DNA of 8,262 nucleotides from Pseudomonadota bacterium (GCA_030591305.1 JAUVBI010000138.1:1-8262); one strand, 5' to 3'. Shown: positions 1 to 6,710, counted from the first letter of the stretch. Notes: generated by a model from the sequence alone, not told the origin. Translations and numbers: made by a program.

Positions 1-526
1 ATAGCTTCCAAACTTTGCCTCCGCGCCCATCGGGGACTCGCTGCAAGTATATGGGTATTTCGCCGGTGCTGATTGTGATCGACCCGACCTGGTCGCGATA
101 GCTGGGCAGGCCATCATCCAGGTGGCCTTCCGGTTCGTCACTCATAGCGGTAACGCTGATGATATTTTGCTGGCTCCATACATAAGCCAGGGCCTCAACG
201 AGTTGCTCCGGCGTGTATTCGTCCAGTTCTTCCGGTAGGTAGCGGAGATCCAGGAATTTACTGGCGCGCTTAAAATCTGACTGTTTCATTGCCTTGCGCA
301 AGCCCAGCAAACTGGCCAGGGGAGTGTCGCGGGCCTGGATTGATTTAGGGTCTGATTGTTCTTTCTCTTCTACCAGGCGCTCCACTGCCTCCTCGGCTTC
401 CAGGATTTCGCGCATGGATGTATCGGCTGTTTCAGAATCCTGCGACCAGACCGGGGTGGCGAAAAATAGGAACAGTGTCAGGACAGTGAGTAGGCGCTGT
501 CTCAGGCGATTGGCTTTGCGGTGCAT
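1..526 (-). CDS. N-terminal part of a probable MscS-family mechanosensitive channel (partial, runs off left edge)
   Basis: Translating the minus strand from ATG at 526 gives 175 residues with no stop before the window edge. Residues 1-29 look like a signal peptide: basic start (MHRKANRLRQR), hydrophobic core at 12-23, likely cleavage near VWS-Q at 28/29. A charged, Glu-rich stretch (30-63) follows. Residues 67-175 contain DTPLASLLG, FLDLRYLP, SDEPEGHLDDGLP and IYLQRVPDGRGGKVWKL. I recognise this as the periplasmic domain found ahead of the membrane channel core in some large gammaproteobacterial MscS-like proteins. The pore and beta domain would lie beyond the left edge, so the channel assignment is inferred from the N-terminal domain only. 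The start lies 31 nt after the tatC stop, with a weak AGG upstream; the frame stays open further upstream but has no better start nearby. It is probably cotranscribed with tatC. The role would be release of solutes on hypo-osmotic shock. Confidence 0.68.
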   Translation of the reverse strand, partial: MHRKANRLRQRLLTVLTLFLFFATPVWSQDSETADTSMREILEAEEAVERLVEEKEQSDPKSIQARDTPLASLLGLRKAMKQSDFKRASKFLDLRYLPEELDEYTPEQLVEALAYVWSQQNIISVTAMSDEPEGHLDDGLPSYRDQVGSITISTGEIPIYLQRVPDGRGGKVWKL

Positions 527-557
527 TAACGTCTGCCTATTGGAGTTTGAGTTGATG

Positions 558-1331
558 TCAAAGTAGTTCCTTGTCAGAATTATTTTCTTCAGCGGACTTT
601 TGTCGCTGTATCAGGCGTCCGAAGAAAACACCCACCTCGAACAGCATCCACATGGGGCCTGCCAACAGGGCCTGCGAAATGACATCCGGGGGCGTTAGCA
701 ACATGGCGAAGACAAAGCAACCAACGATAATATAGGGCCTTTTCTTGACCAGGGTGTCGGGTGTGGTTATGCCGGCCCAGACAGATATGACAACGGCGAT
801 GGGAATTTCGAAGGCCAACCCGAAGGCGAAGAACAGCTTGAGAACAAAGTCCAGGTAGCTATTGATATCGGTCATGATGGTGACATCCGTTGGCCCGACA
901 CTGGTGAAAAAGGCGAATATCAAGGGAAACACAACGTAGTAGGCGAAGGCGGCACCAGCGTAGAAAAGGGCGACGCTAGATACTAATAACGGAATGGCCA
1001 GGCGCTTTTCATGGCGATACATGCCTGGGGCTATAAAGCTCCACACTTGATAGAGCACGTAGGGGATCGCGAGAAAGACGGCGGCTACCATGGTCAGCTT
1101 GAATGGTGTTAAAAACGGGGAGGCCACATCGGTGGCGATCATGGTGGCGCCCTCTGGCAGGATGGCGCGCAGGGGCTCGGATACAAAAGTGTAAATGTCA
1201 TTGGCGAAGGCAAACAGGCAAATAAATACGATGAGTATCGCCAGTAAACTTCGCAGCAATTTATCGCGTAGTTCGGTGAGGTGTGCTACCAGCGGTTTGG
1301 GCTGATCCTCGATTTGCGGAGCGTCGCTCAT
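558..1331 (-). CDS. tatC: Twin-arginine translocase subunit TatC
   Basis: TatC is the polytopic inner-membrane subunit that, with TatB, recognises the twin-arginine signal peptide of folded precursors. The protein has 257 residues, a normal length, with six hydrophobic segments at roughly 27-45, 78-98, 112-137, 160-185, 197-211 and 218-236. Family motifs are present: HLTELRDKLL (17-26, with Glu20 matching the E. coli Glu15 region), FIAPGMYRHEKR (99-110, Glu108 in the first cytoplasmic loop signal-binding site), AFEIP (173-177) and LLTPPD (211-216, Asp216). The N-terminus is cytoplasmic and acidic, and the C-terminal tail is short and charged. The ATG start overlaps the tatB stop in ATGA (4 nt shared), implying translational coupling. 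No key residue appears to be missing. Confidence 0.97.
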   Translation of the reverse strand: MSDAPQIEDQPKPLVAHLTELRDKLLRSLLAILIVFICLFAFANDIYTFVSEPLRAILPEGATMIATDVASPFLTPFKLTMVAAVFLAIPYVLYQVWSFIAPGMYRHEKRLAIPLLVSSVALFYAGAAFAYYVVFPLIFAFFTSVGPTDVTIMTDINSYLDFVLKLFFAFGLAFEIPIAVVISVWAGITTPDTLVKKRPYIIVGCFVFAMLLTPPDVISQALLAGPMWMLFEVGVFFGRLIQRQKSAEENNSDKELL

Positions 1332-1687
1332 GGCTGATCTTTCTCCGCTGAATCATCGGCGCTGTTTTCTACCTTTTCGCTTGCAACCGGGTTTGGAGGG
1401 CTGCCCGGCACTGCAGATTCTGTGAGGGCATCCGTCGTCTTTTGAATATCCTGGTGAATGCTCTTGGCCTGATCTTTCAGGTCCTCACCGGTCTTGCGCA
1501 ATTCCTGTAATACGCCATCGTTGTGCAACTCCTGTTGCACCTCCTGCTTGATGTCATTAAAGCCCCGTTTAATTTTATTCAGCCAGATACTGCCTGTTCG
1601 GATGGCCGTGGGCAATCGCTCCGGGCCAATTACCAGTAGGCTCACCACCGCAATAATGACAAGCTCTGCAAAACCAATGTCGAACAC
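1328..1687 (-). CDS. tatB: Sec-independent translocase subunit TatB
   Basis: TatB partners TatC in the twin-arginine receptor complex in the inner membrane. The protein has 119 residues: a short N-terminal transmembrane helix (about 5-21) with Glu8, then the hinge IGPERLP (20-26), an amphipathic helix (about 27-60) and a polar, low-complexity acidic tail. MFDIGFAELV at the N-terminus and the GPERLP hinge separate it from TatA, which has FGTKRL. The start codon is GTG, sharing its G with the tatA stop (TAGTG, a 1-nt overlap). No strong Shine-Dalgarno is visible, so translation probably depends on ribosomes finishing tatA. The length is shorter than E. coli TatB (171) but within the usual range for the family. 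Confidence 0.96.
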   Translation of the reverse strand: MFDIGFAELVIIAVVSLLVIGPERLPTAIRTGSIWLNKIKRGFNDIKQEVQQELHNDGVLQELRKTGEDLKDQAKSIHQDIQKTTDALTESAVPGSPPNPVASEKVENSADDSAEKDQP

Positions 1688-1893
1688 TATTTGTCTTTGT
1701 CCAACTCGGTAGCCGAATTACTCTCATCTTCGGGTGTTTTTTCTGCTTCATCGTCAGACATGCTCTTTTTGAAACCCTTTACAGCGCTGCCCAAGTCGCC
1801 ACCCAGGGTCCGCAGCCGTTTGGTGCCAAATAACATGATTACGATGGCAAGTATGATAAGAAGTTGCCATACACTGATTCCACCAATACCCAT
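1687..1893 (-). CDS. tatA: Sec-independent translocase subunit TatA
   Basis: TatA oligomerises at the TatBC-substrate complex to form the passage for folded proteins. The protein has 68 residues: an N-terminal transmembrane helix (about 6-21) beginning [10 protein letters not shown], the conserved Phe22-Gly23 hinge in FGTKRLR, an amphipathic helix containing [12 protein letters not shown] (34-45), then an acidic tail. The N-terminal half is very close to E. coli TatA, including FGTK and KGFKK-M-SDDE. The tail is shorter than in E. coli (89 residues in total). It starts 25 nt after the hisE stop, with a good ribosome site (GAGGA, 7 nt spacing). It is the first of three tightly linked tat genes. 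Only one TatA-type gene is seen here. Confidence 0.96.
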   Translation of the reverse strand: MGIGGISVWQLLIILAIVIMLFGTKRLRTLGGDLGSAVKGFKKSMSDDEAEKTPEDESNSATELDKDK

Positions 1894-1900
1894 TTTTTCT

Positions 1901-1905
1901 TCCTC
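1901..1905 (-). promoter_or_regulatory. Ribosome binding site of tatA
   Basis: GAGGA on the minus strand lies 7 nt before the tatA ATG in the 25-nt hisE-tatA gap. It supports that start and indicates independent initiation at the head of tatABC, unlike tatB and tatC, which overlap the gene before them. Confidence 0.75.
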
Positions 1906-1918
1906 TGTTGTAAATTAG

Positions 1919-2275
1919 TTAGGAGTTATTTCCACTTGAATCTGTATTTTTCCGCCCGGCTTTTTCCGTCAGGCCCGATAAATCGAAGCGATCACGCAAT
2001 ATTGCGGTCACGTCCTCTGCGCTGGCACCCAGATGGGACAACATGACCATGCAGTGAAACCACAGGTCGGCGGTCTCCGCAATCAGCTCAGTTTGATCGC
2101 CGCTGCGCTGTGCATCTTTGGCCGCCAGAATGACTTCTGTGGCCTCCTCACCCACTTTTTCAAGAATTTTGTTCAGGCCCTTTTGATGCAGGCTCGCGAC
2201 ATAGGATTGCTCTGGATCGGCGTTCTTGCGTAGCTCCAGCGTGGCAGTCAGTTGTTGCAGTACATCATTCATCAT
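1919..2275 (-). CDS. hisE: Phosphoribosyl-ATP pyrophosphatase HisE
   Basis: HisE hydrolyses phosphoribosyl-ATP to phosphoribosyl-AMP and pyrophosphate, the second step of histidine synthesis, in the cytoplasm. The protein has 118 residues and is an all-alpha MazG-like NTP pyrophosphatase. The Mg-binding acidic motifs are visible: [16 protein letters not shown] (39-54, with Glu43, Glu44 and Glu47) and ETADLWFH (67-74, with Glu67 and Asp70). The C-terminal dozen residues are polar and probably disordered. The start overlaps the hisI stop (ATGA). A second ATG follows immediately, so the true start could be one codon later. HisE and HisI are separate here, as in Pseudomonas, not fused as in E. 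coli HisIE. Confidence 0.96.
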   Translation of the reverse strand: MMNDVLQQLTATLELRKNADPEQSYVASLHQKGLNKILEKVGEEATEVILAAKDAQRSGDQTELIAETADLWFHCMVMLSHLGASAEDVTAILRDRFDLSGLTEKAGRKNTDSSGNNS

Positions 2276-2670
2276 TTTTTCCGGTATATTTCTTCAGCCG
2301 GGCGCAGCACCTCGTCCGTTACCTGCCAGCCTTTGTTGTCCAGTCGCTGGTAAAAGCAACTGCGCCTTCCTGTGTGGCAGGCGATACCACCCACTTGCTC
2401 AACCTTTAATAGCAAGGTGTCGCCATCGCAATCCAGGCGCAGCTCCTTCAGGTATTGCACATGCCCCGATTCTTCACCCTTGCGCCATAGCGCCTGGCGA
2501 GAGCGGGACCAGTATACTGCTCTTCCCTCTTGCACCGATAACTCCACTGCCTCGGGATTCATCCAGGCGAGCATTAACACTTCCCCGGTTTCCCAATCCT
2601 GGGCGATGGCTGGAATCAGTCCCTGGTCATTTAATTTCAGCTGTTGGGAAAAAGCCCCGGTGTCTGTCAT
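2272..2670 (-). CDS. hisI: Phosphoribosyl-AMP cyclohydrolase HisI
   Basis: HisI opens the purine ring of phosphoribosyl-AMP to give ProFAR, the third step of histidine synthesis. The protein has 132 residues, the usual length for a stand-alone cyclohydrolase. Signature motifs are LMLAWMN (32-38), [18 protein letters not shown] (53-70), DCDGD (80-84, Mg-binding Asp80, Asp82 and Asp84) and [10 protein letters not shown] (98-107). Cys81, Cys98 and Cys105 are the expected zinc ligands, with His99 in the active site. The ATG at 2668-2670 has a strong ribosome site AGGGAG 7 nt upstream. It is coupled to hisE by a 4-nt overlap. The other his genes are not in the window, as is common in this group where the pathway is scattered. 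Confidence 0.97.
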   Translation of the reverse strand: MTDTGAFSQQLKLNDQGLIPAIAQDWETGEVLMLAWMNPEAVELSVQEGRAVYWSRSRQALWRKGEESGHVQYLKELRLDCDGDTLLLKVEQVGGIACHTGRRSCFYQRLDNKGWQVTDEVLRPAEEIYRKK

Positions 2671-2677
2671 GAAATAG

Positions 2678-2683
2678 CTCCCT
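2678..2683 (-). promoter_or_regulatory. Ribosome binding site of hisI
   Basis: AGGGAG on the minus strand lies 7 nt before the hisI ATG and is one of the best ribosome sites in the window. Its first three bases fall in the downstream arm of the inverted repeat at 2681-2706, so a folded leader would partly cover it. Confidence 0.7.
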
Positions 2684-2706
2684 GTGCGGGTGCATTATGC
2701 CACAGG
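2681..2706 (-). repeat. Inverted repeat in the ubiB-hisI gap
   Basis: The arms CCTGTG and CACAGG are perfect 6-bp complements separated by 14 nt, with a smaller GCAT-A-ATGC palindrome inside. No T-run follows, so it is not a standard intrinsic terminator. It overlaps the hisI ribosome site and the possible extended -10 element, and might act as an operator or a translation-affecting hairpin. It may also be chance. Confidence 0.4.
2694..2702 (-). promoter_or_regulatory. Possible extended -10 promoter element for hisIE-tatABC
   Basis: The minus strand reads TGGCATAAT, that is TG-N-CATAAT, matching an extended -10 with 5 of 6 bases of TATAAT. It lies 23 nt before the hisI ATG, leaving room for a short leader with the ribosome site. 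No convincing -35 is seen at 17 nt. This could be an internal promoter for hisIE and the tat genes, but is unproven. Confidence 0.3.
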
Positions 2707-2721
2707 CGGGGTTCGGGTACA

Positions 2722-4371
2722 TCAGCCGCGATTGTCCCCGCGCCAGAACAGAACAAGTGCCAGACCGGCCAGCGCCCAGGCGGTGGCGGGAATGTCTGCC
2801 AGTTGTAGCAAGCCCCCGGGAGTCGCGGTAATTGCCGCAAGCACCAGAACTACGGCTGCCATTGTGCGATAGCTGCGCCTACGTCCGCCGCCATCCAGTT
2901 GTTGCTGTAGTATATCCAGGCGCTCGCGCTGAAGATTTGATTGCTGCCCCAGTTCGCGGGACTGCTGCATGCTCTCCATAACGGCATCGGGTAGTTGGGG
3001 AAGTTGCTCCAGCCAGGAGGGTGCCTGTTGTTGAAGGCGTTTTAGCATGTTGTCGGGCGAATACCGGTCCTCTACCCATTTTTCCAGAAAGGGTTGTGCG
3101 GTATCCCACAGGTTCAACTCGGGGTATAGCTGTCGGCCCAGCCCCTCGATATTAAGTAGGGTTTTTTGCAGCAGGATAAGCGAGGGCTGTATCTCCATGC
3201 CGAAACGCCTGGCTGTCTGGAATAAATAAATCAATAACTGGCCAAAGGAAATCTCACTGATCGGCCGTTCAAAGATAGGCTCACAAACTGCGCGCATGGC
3301 GGATTCAAAATCCTGCACACGGGTTTGGGGAGGCACCCAACCACACTCCACGTGAAGCTGGGCTACCTCGTGGTAGTCGCGTCTAAAAATTCCCAGCAGG
3401 TTGCGCGCCAGATAGTACTGGTCTGAATCACTGAGCGTACCAATGATGGCGCAATCTATAACGATATAGGTTGGATCCGCTGGATCGGTGGCATCGATGA
3501 ATATATTTCCCGGGTGCATATCAGCGTGGAAAAAGCTGTCGCGAAACACCTGGGTGAAAAATATTTCGACCCCTCGCTCCCCCAGTAGCTTGAGGTCGGC
3601 ACCCTTCTCGCGGAGCTCATTGAGTGCAGTTACCGGCGTTCCTGAAATTCGCTCCATGGTATAGACATTGCGGCAGCTGTAATCCCAGTAGACTTTTGGG
3701 ACATAGAGCACATTGCTGTTTTCAAAATTTCGCCGTAATTGGGACGCATTGGCAGCTTCTCGCTGCAGGTCCAATTCATCGAGAATGGTTATTTCGTAGT
3801 CGGCAACCACTTCTACCGCTCGCAGACGCTTGCCATCGGGCAGGTATTTTCCAATTAATTTGGCCAGGGTAAATAGCAGGGCAATATCCTGTCGGATAAT
3901 GGGCTCTATATCGGGGCGTATTACCTTGACGACCACATTTTCCCCACTGTGCAGGGTAGCCGTGTGAACCTGAGCGACAGAGGCGGAGGCCATGGGTGTG
4001 GCGTCGAAACTTGCGAATAATTCTGCAACCGGGCTGCCCAGTGCCTGCTCGATAATAGCGATGGATTGCTGCTGCGGAAAAGGGGGCACGTCATCCTGTA
4101 GCTTGGCGAGTTCGTCCGCCAGGTCATCGGGGAGCAAATCCCGGCGCGTGGACAGCATCTGGCCAAACTTGATAAAGACCGGCCCCAGCTCTTCCAAGCT
4201 ACGCCGAATTCGCACGCCCCGTGGCAAATTCGGCGCTGCGCGCAATTGCCAGGGGATAATCCTGAATAGGGCATGTGGCAGGGGTGACAGCGAACTTGTG
4301 TCTACAAACTCATCCAGCCGATAGCGGCTTACGACGCCCAGGATTTTTATGATGCGATTTATACGAGACAT
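2722..4371 (-). CDS. ubiB: Ubiquinone biosynthesis protein kinase-like ATPase UbiB
   Basis: UbiB is an atypical kinase-fold ATPase of the ABC1/ADCK/UbiB family that supports ubiquinone synthesis, probably by helping lipid intermediates leave the membrane for the Ubi complex. The protein has 549 residues (E. coli 546). Family features: KFGQ (68-71, the KxGQ motif) in FIKFGQMLSTRRDLLP, the Ala-rich loop ASASVAQVH (128-136), nucleotide-site Lys149 in VVVKVIRP, ELD (199-201, ExD), catalytic loop FHADMHPGN (281-289), and metal-binding Asp306. The last is in DCAIIG, where E. coli has DCGIVG. Two hydrophobic helices close the protein (about 504-523 and 527-543), anchoring it to the inner membrane. 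The start gives an N-terminus (MSRINRIIKILGVVSRYRLDE) like other UbiB proteins, though no strong ribosome site is present. ubiE and ubiJ, often just upstream, are absent here. Confidence 0.97.
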   Translation of the reverse strand: MSRINRIIKILGVVSRYRLDEFVDTSSLSPLPHALFRIIPWQLRAAPNLPRGVRIRRSLEELGPVFIKFGQMLSTRRDLLPDDLADELAKLQDDVPPFPQQQSIAIIEQALGSPVAELFASFDATPMASASVAQVHTATLHSGENVVVKVIRPDIEPIIRQDIALLFTLAKLIGKYLPDGKRLRAVEVVADYEITILDELDLQREAANASQLRRNFENSNVLYVPKVYWDYSCRNVYTMERISGTPVTALNELREKGADLKLLGERGVEIFFTQVFRDSFFHADMHPGNIFIDATDPADPTYIVIDCAIIGTLSDSDQYYLARNLLGIFRRDYHEVAQLHVECGWVPPQTRVQDFESAMRAVCEPIFERPISEISFGQLLIYLFQTARRFGMEIQPSLILLQKTLLNIEGLGRQLYPELNLWDTAQPFLEKWVEDRYSPDNMLKRLQQQAPSWLEQLPQLPDAVMESMQQSRELGQQSNLQRERLDILQQQLDGGGRRRSYRTMAAVVLVLAAITATPGGLLQLADIPATAWALAGLALVLFWRGDNRG

Positions 4372-4379
4372 GATCTTGC

Positions 4380-4408
4380 ATTGTAGCTTGAATAGATTGG
4401 TGTATCTA
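4380..4408 (-). promoter_or_regulatory. Possible sigma-70 promoter for ubiB
   Basis: On the minus strand, TAGATA (4403-4408, 4 of 6 to TTGACA) and TACAAT (4380-4385, 5 of 6 to TATAAT) are separated by exactly 17 nt in the A/T-rich gap before ubiB. The -10 ends only 8 nt before the ATG, so a transcript from it would be nearly leaderless, consistent with the lack of a clear ribosome site. This is by-eye matching only. Confidence 0.3.
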
Positions 4409-4410
4409 TT
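4391..4410. repeat. Perfect 7-bp inverted repeat in the DUF971-ubiB gap
   Basis: AATAGAT and ATCTATT are perfect complements flanking a 6-nt centre, filling half of the 42-nt gap. Outer bases GCTT and AAGC (minus strand) could extend pairing across an internal loop. There is no following T-run, so termination is unlikely. The size and symmetry fit a dimeric regulator's operator, and it covers the -35 and spacer of the possible ubiB promoter. No regulator is identified. Confidence 0.5.
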
Positions 4411-4413
4411 GCA

Positions 4414-4800
4414 TCAAAGCTTCAAAACCTGCACATCCGGATCCCGACTGGCCCCCTCTACCGATATGCGTTCCAGATAATCCTGCCACCACGGGTCCTG
4501 CTGCGTACACAGCTCGTACAGATAGGCCCAGGAGTACAATCCAGTGTCATGACCGTCGTTGAAAACCAGTTGCAATGCATAGTTGCCTACGGGCTCGATG
4601 GCGGTGATAGTGACATTCAGTTTGCCTGTTTGCAGTACTTCCTGGCTGGGGCCGTGGCCGCGCACCTCTGCCGAGGGGGAGTAAACGCGCAGGTACTCGC
4701 AGCTCAGGGAATAGCTTTCACCGTCGCCATACTCCAATTCCAGCTGCCTGGATTTGCTATGTAACTGGATGCCAGTGGGTCTAGGGTCTGTGCTGTTCAT
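4414..4800 (-). CDS. DUF971 / gamma-butyrobetaine hydroxylase-like N-terminal domain protein
   Basis: This is a 128-residue stand-alone protein of the DUF971 (GBBH-like N-terminal) family. Recognisable parts are the early strand PTGIQLHSKSRQLELEYGDG (8-27), the SLSCEYLRVYSPSAEVRGHG block (31-50), and the signature FNDGHDTGLYSWAYLYEL (80-97). The domain occurs at the N-terminus of gamma-butyrobetaine hydroxylase and fused to Mrp/ApbC-type iron-sulfur P-loop proteins such as plant HCF101. The biochemical role of the stand-alone bacterial form is not established, and a metal or Fe-S link is only suggested by those fusions. Cys34 and Cys98 are the only cysteines, so a full three-Cys zinc site is not evident. 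It begins 12 nt after the hslU stop, the same neighbour as in Pseudomonas, and is probably transcribed with hslVU. No signal peptide or membrane segment. Confidence 0.9.
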   Translation of the reverse strand: MNSTDPRPTGIQLHSKSRQLELEYGDGESYSLSCEYLRVYSPSAEVRGHGPSQEVLQTGKLNVTITAIEPVGNYALQLVFNDGHDTGLYSWAYLYELCTQQDPWWQDYLERISVEGASRDPDVQVLKL

Positions 4801-4812
4801 ATCCAGCGAGCC

Positions 4813-6135
4813 CTATAGAATAAAACGTGACAGGTCTTCATCTTCGCTTAGCTCCTTCAGTTGCTTGTCTACGTACTCGGTGTCGATAAGCAGAACCTCG
4901 TCACTCAGTCCTGCATCTGAGGCTGTAAATGATGCCTCGTCCAGTAAGCGCTCCATGACGGTATGCAGACGCCGCGCGCCGATATTTTCTGTTTTCTCGT
5001 TTACCCGCCAAGCGGTCTCGGCGATGCGACGCAGGCCGCCCTCGTCAAACTCTATGCGCAGCCCCTCGGTTTCCAGCAGGGCCTGGTATTGTTCGGTGAG
5101 GGAGGCGTCAGGCTCGGTCAGAATCCGCTCGAAATCACCGGAACTCAGGGCCGACAGTTCCACCCGGATGGGCAGGCGCCCCTGTAATTCCGGTATCAGG
5201 TCTGAGGGTTTTGCCAGGTGAAATGCCCCTGAGGCGATAAATAATATGTGGTCCGTTTTAATCATGCCGTACTTGGTGGTCACTGTACTGCCCTCGATGA
5301 GCGGCAGCAGATCGCGCTGTACGCCCTCACGCGAGACGTCGGCGCCTGCGCCCTCGCTGCGCTTGGCCACCTTGTCCAGCTCGTCAATAAATACAATACC
5401 GGTTTGCTCGGCTGCGTGGATGGCTTGCTGCTTCAGCTCTTCTTCATTGACCATTTTTGCCGCCTCTTCCTCGCACAGGGCGTCAAAGGCGGCGCGAATG
5501 GGCATTTTGCGGTTCTTGCTCTGCTGCTGCGCCATGTTGGAAAACATGCCCTGTAGTTGGTTGGTCATTTCTTCCATGCCAGGCGGGGCCATAATTTCCA
5601 CGCCGGGTGCTGCAGTGCTGACTTCCAGCTCTATCTCTTTTTCGTCTAAATCGCCCTCGCGCAGTTTTTTGCGCAACAACTGGCGGGTATTGGATGTTGT
5701 GTCGGCCTCACTGTCCCTGGCCTGGGGCAGTAAAATATCCAATATGCGCTCTTCGGCGGCTTCCTCGGCGCGAAAGCGCACTTTTTCTATTTCCTGCTCG
5801 CGATACATTTTTATTGCCACATCGACCAGGTCGCGGATGATAGATTCCACATCCCGGCCCACATAGCCCACTTCAGTAAACTTGGTGGCTTCTACTTTGA
5901 CGAAGGGTGCATTGGCCAGCTTGGCCAGGCGGCGGGCAATTTCAGTTTTCCCCACCCCTGTGGGGCCAATCATCAGGATATTTTTTGGCGTAATTTCTAC
6001 CCGCAGCTCCTCGGGTAGTTGCATGCGGCGCCAGCGATTGCGCAGGGCGATGGCCACCGCGCGTTTTGCCGGCTCCTGGCCGATGATATGTTTGTCCAGT
6101 TCATGAACGATTTCACGGGGGGTCATATTTGACAT
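4813..6135 (-). CDS. hslU: ATP-dependent protease ATPase subunit HslU
   Basis: HslU is the AAA+ unfoldase ring that feeds substrates to the HslV peptidase in the cytoplasm. The protein has 440 residues (E. coli 443). Landmarks: N-terminal [17 protein letters not shown] (4-20), Walker A GPTGVGKT (57-64), pore-loop GYVG (90-93) with [12 protein letters not shown], the variable I-domain (about 110-243), Walker B IVFIDE (247-252), the arginine-finger region [12 protein letters not shown] (316-327), sensor-2 GARRL (386-390), and the C-terminal tail ending SRFIL, which docks into HslV pockets. The first ATG is chosen because MSNMTPRE matches E. coli MSEMTPRE; a second ATG lies at codon 4. The gap to hslV is 8 nt, and the only ribosome-site-like bases (TAGG) include the hslV stop codon, so translation is likely coupled. 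Confidence 0.98.
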   Translation of the reverse strand: MSNMTPREIVHELDKHIIGQEPAKRAVAIALRNRWRRMQLPEELRVEITPKNILMIGPTGVGKTEIARRLAKLANAPFVKVEATKFTEVGYVGRDVESIIRDLVDVAIKMYREQEIEKVRFRAEEAAEERILDILLPQARDSEADTTSNTRQLLRKKLREGDLDEKEIELEVSTAAPGVEIMAPPGMEEMTNQLQGMFSNMAQQQSKNRKMPIRAAFDALCEEEAAKMVNEEELKQQAIHAAEQTGIVFIDELDKVAKRSEGAGADVSREGVQRDLLPLIEGSTVTTKYGMIKTDHILFIASGAFHLAKPSDLIPELQGRLPIRVELSALSSGDFERILTEPDASLTEQYQALLETEGLRIEFDEGGLRRIAETAWRVNEKTENIGARRLHTVMERLLDEASFTASDAGLSDEVLLIDTEYVDKQLKELSEDEDLSRFIL

Positions 6136-6143
6136 GGGGAGGC

Positions 6144-6683
6144 CTAAAAATCCAGTTGTTCTATGGTTCTGTTGTGGTTGGTGTAGATGCAGATGTCCGC
6201 GGCGATACCCAGACCCTTTTCCACGATAGTTCGTGCATCGAGCTCGGTATTATCCAGCAGTGCCCTGGCCGCTGACTGGGCGTAGGGACCGCCCGAGCCG
6301 ATGGCAATGAGGTTGTCCTCTGGCTCGATGACGTCGCCATTGCCGGTAATAACCAGGGACGTGTCTTTGTCGGCCACGGCCAGCAGCGCCTCAAGGCGGC
6401 GCAGGGCGCGCTCGGTGCGCCAGGCCTTGGCCAGTTCCACAGCCGCGCGTACCAGGTTCCCCTGGTGCTTATCCAGCTGGGCTTCAAACAGTTCAAACAG
6501 GGTAAAGGCATCTGCGGTGCCGCCGGCAAAGCCCGCGAGAACCTGGTTCTTGTACAGGCGCCGGACTTTTCGGGCATTGCCCTTCATCACGGTGTTGCCC
6601 ATGGATACCTGGCCATCGCCACCTATGACAACGCTATTCCCCCTGCGCACCGAGAGAATTGTCGTACCTCTGTATTGTTCCAC
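6144..6683 (-). CDS. hslV: ATP-dependent protease peptidase subunit HslV
   Basis: HslV is the proteasome-beta-like threonine peptidase of the HslUV (ClpQY) complex, a double hexamer degrading regulatory and misfolded proteins. The protein has 179 residues. The start is GTG, set by AGGAG 7 nt upstream, and there is no nearer ATG. This gives a six-residue leader (MEQYRG) before the conserved TTI-SVRR. The catalytic Thr is therefore residue 7 and must be exposed by removal of the leader, whereas E. coli removes only Met. Active-site partners Asp23 and Lys39 are present, as are [16 protein letters not shown] (29-44), [15 protein letters not shown] (50-64) and [18 protein letters not shown] (126-143). 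A short leader of this MEQ-x-x-G type is known from other proteobacteria. It heads the hslVU unit directly behind a sigma-32 promoter. Confidence 0.98.
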   Translation of the reverse strand: MEQYRGTTILSVRRGNSVVIGGDGQVSMGNTVMKGNARKVRRLYKNQVLAGFAGGTADAFTLFELFEAQLDKHQGNLVRAAVELAKAWRTERALRRLEALLAVADKDTSLVITGNGDVIEPEDNLIAIGSGGPYAQSAARALLDNTELDARTIVEKGLGIAADICIYTNHNRTIEQLDF

Positions 6684-6690
6684 TGTGGAT

Positions 6691-6695
6691 CTCCT
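6691..6695 (-). promoter_or_regulatory. Ribosome binding site fixing the GTG start of hslV
   Basis: AGGAG on the minus strand lies 7 nt before GTG at 6681-6683. It decides the non-ATG start and so shows that the six-residue leader of HslV is translated. Confidence 0.8.
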
Positions 6696-6710
6696 GCTTG
6701 TGTCTGGAGG

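Noticed and set aside
294..566. A 90-codon plus-strand open frame at the left end
   Set aside because: It is antisense to the minus-strand partial gene with signal peptide and recognisable MscS-type periplasmic signatures, which explains the region better.
2226..2672. A 148-codon plus-strand open frame across hisE-hisI
   Set aside because: It lies opposite two genes whose catalytic motifs are complete; its Pro/Arg/Ser-rich product matches nothing and has no ribosome site evidence.
5246..5866. A 206-codon plus-strand open frame inside hslU
   Set aside because: It is antisense to an intact, well-conserved hslU, is rich in Ser/Arg as expected for a reverse-frame shadow, and has no recognisable domain.
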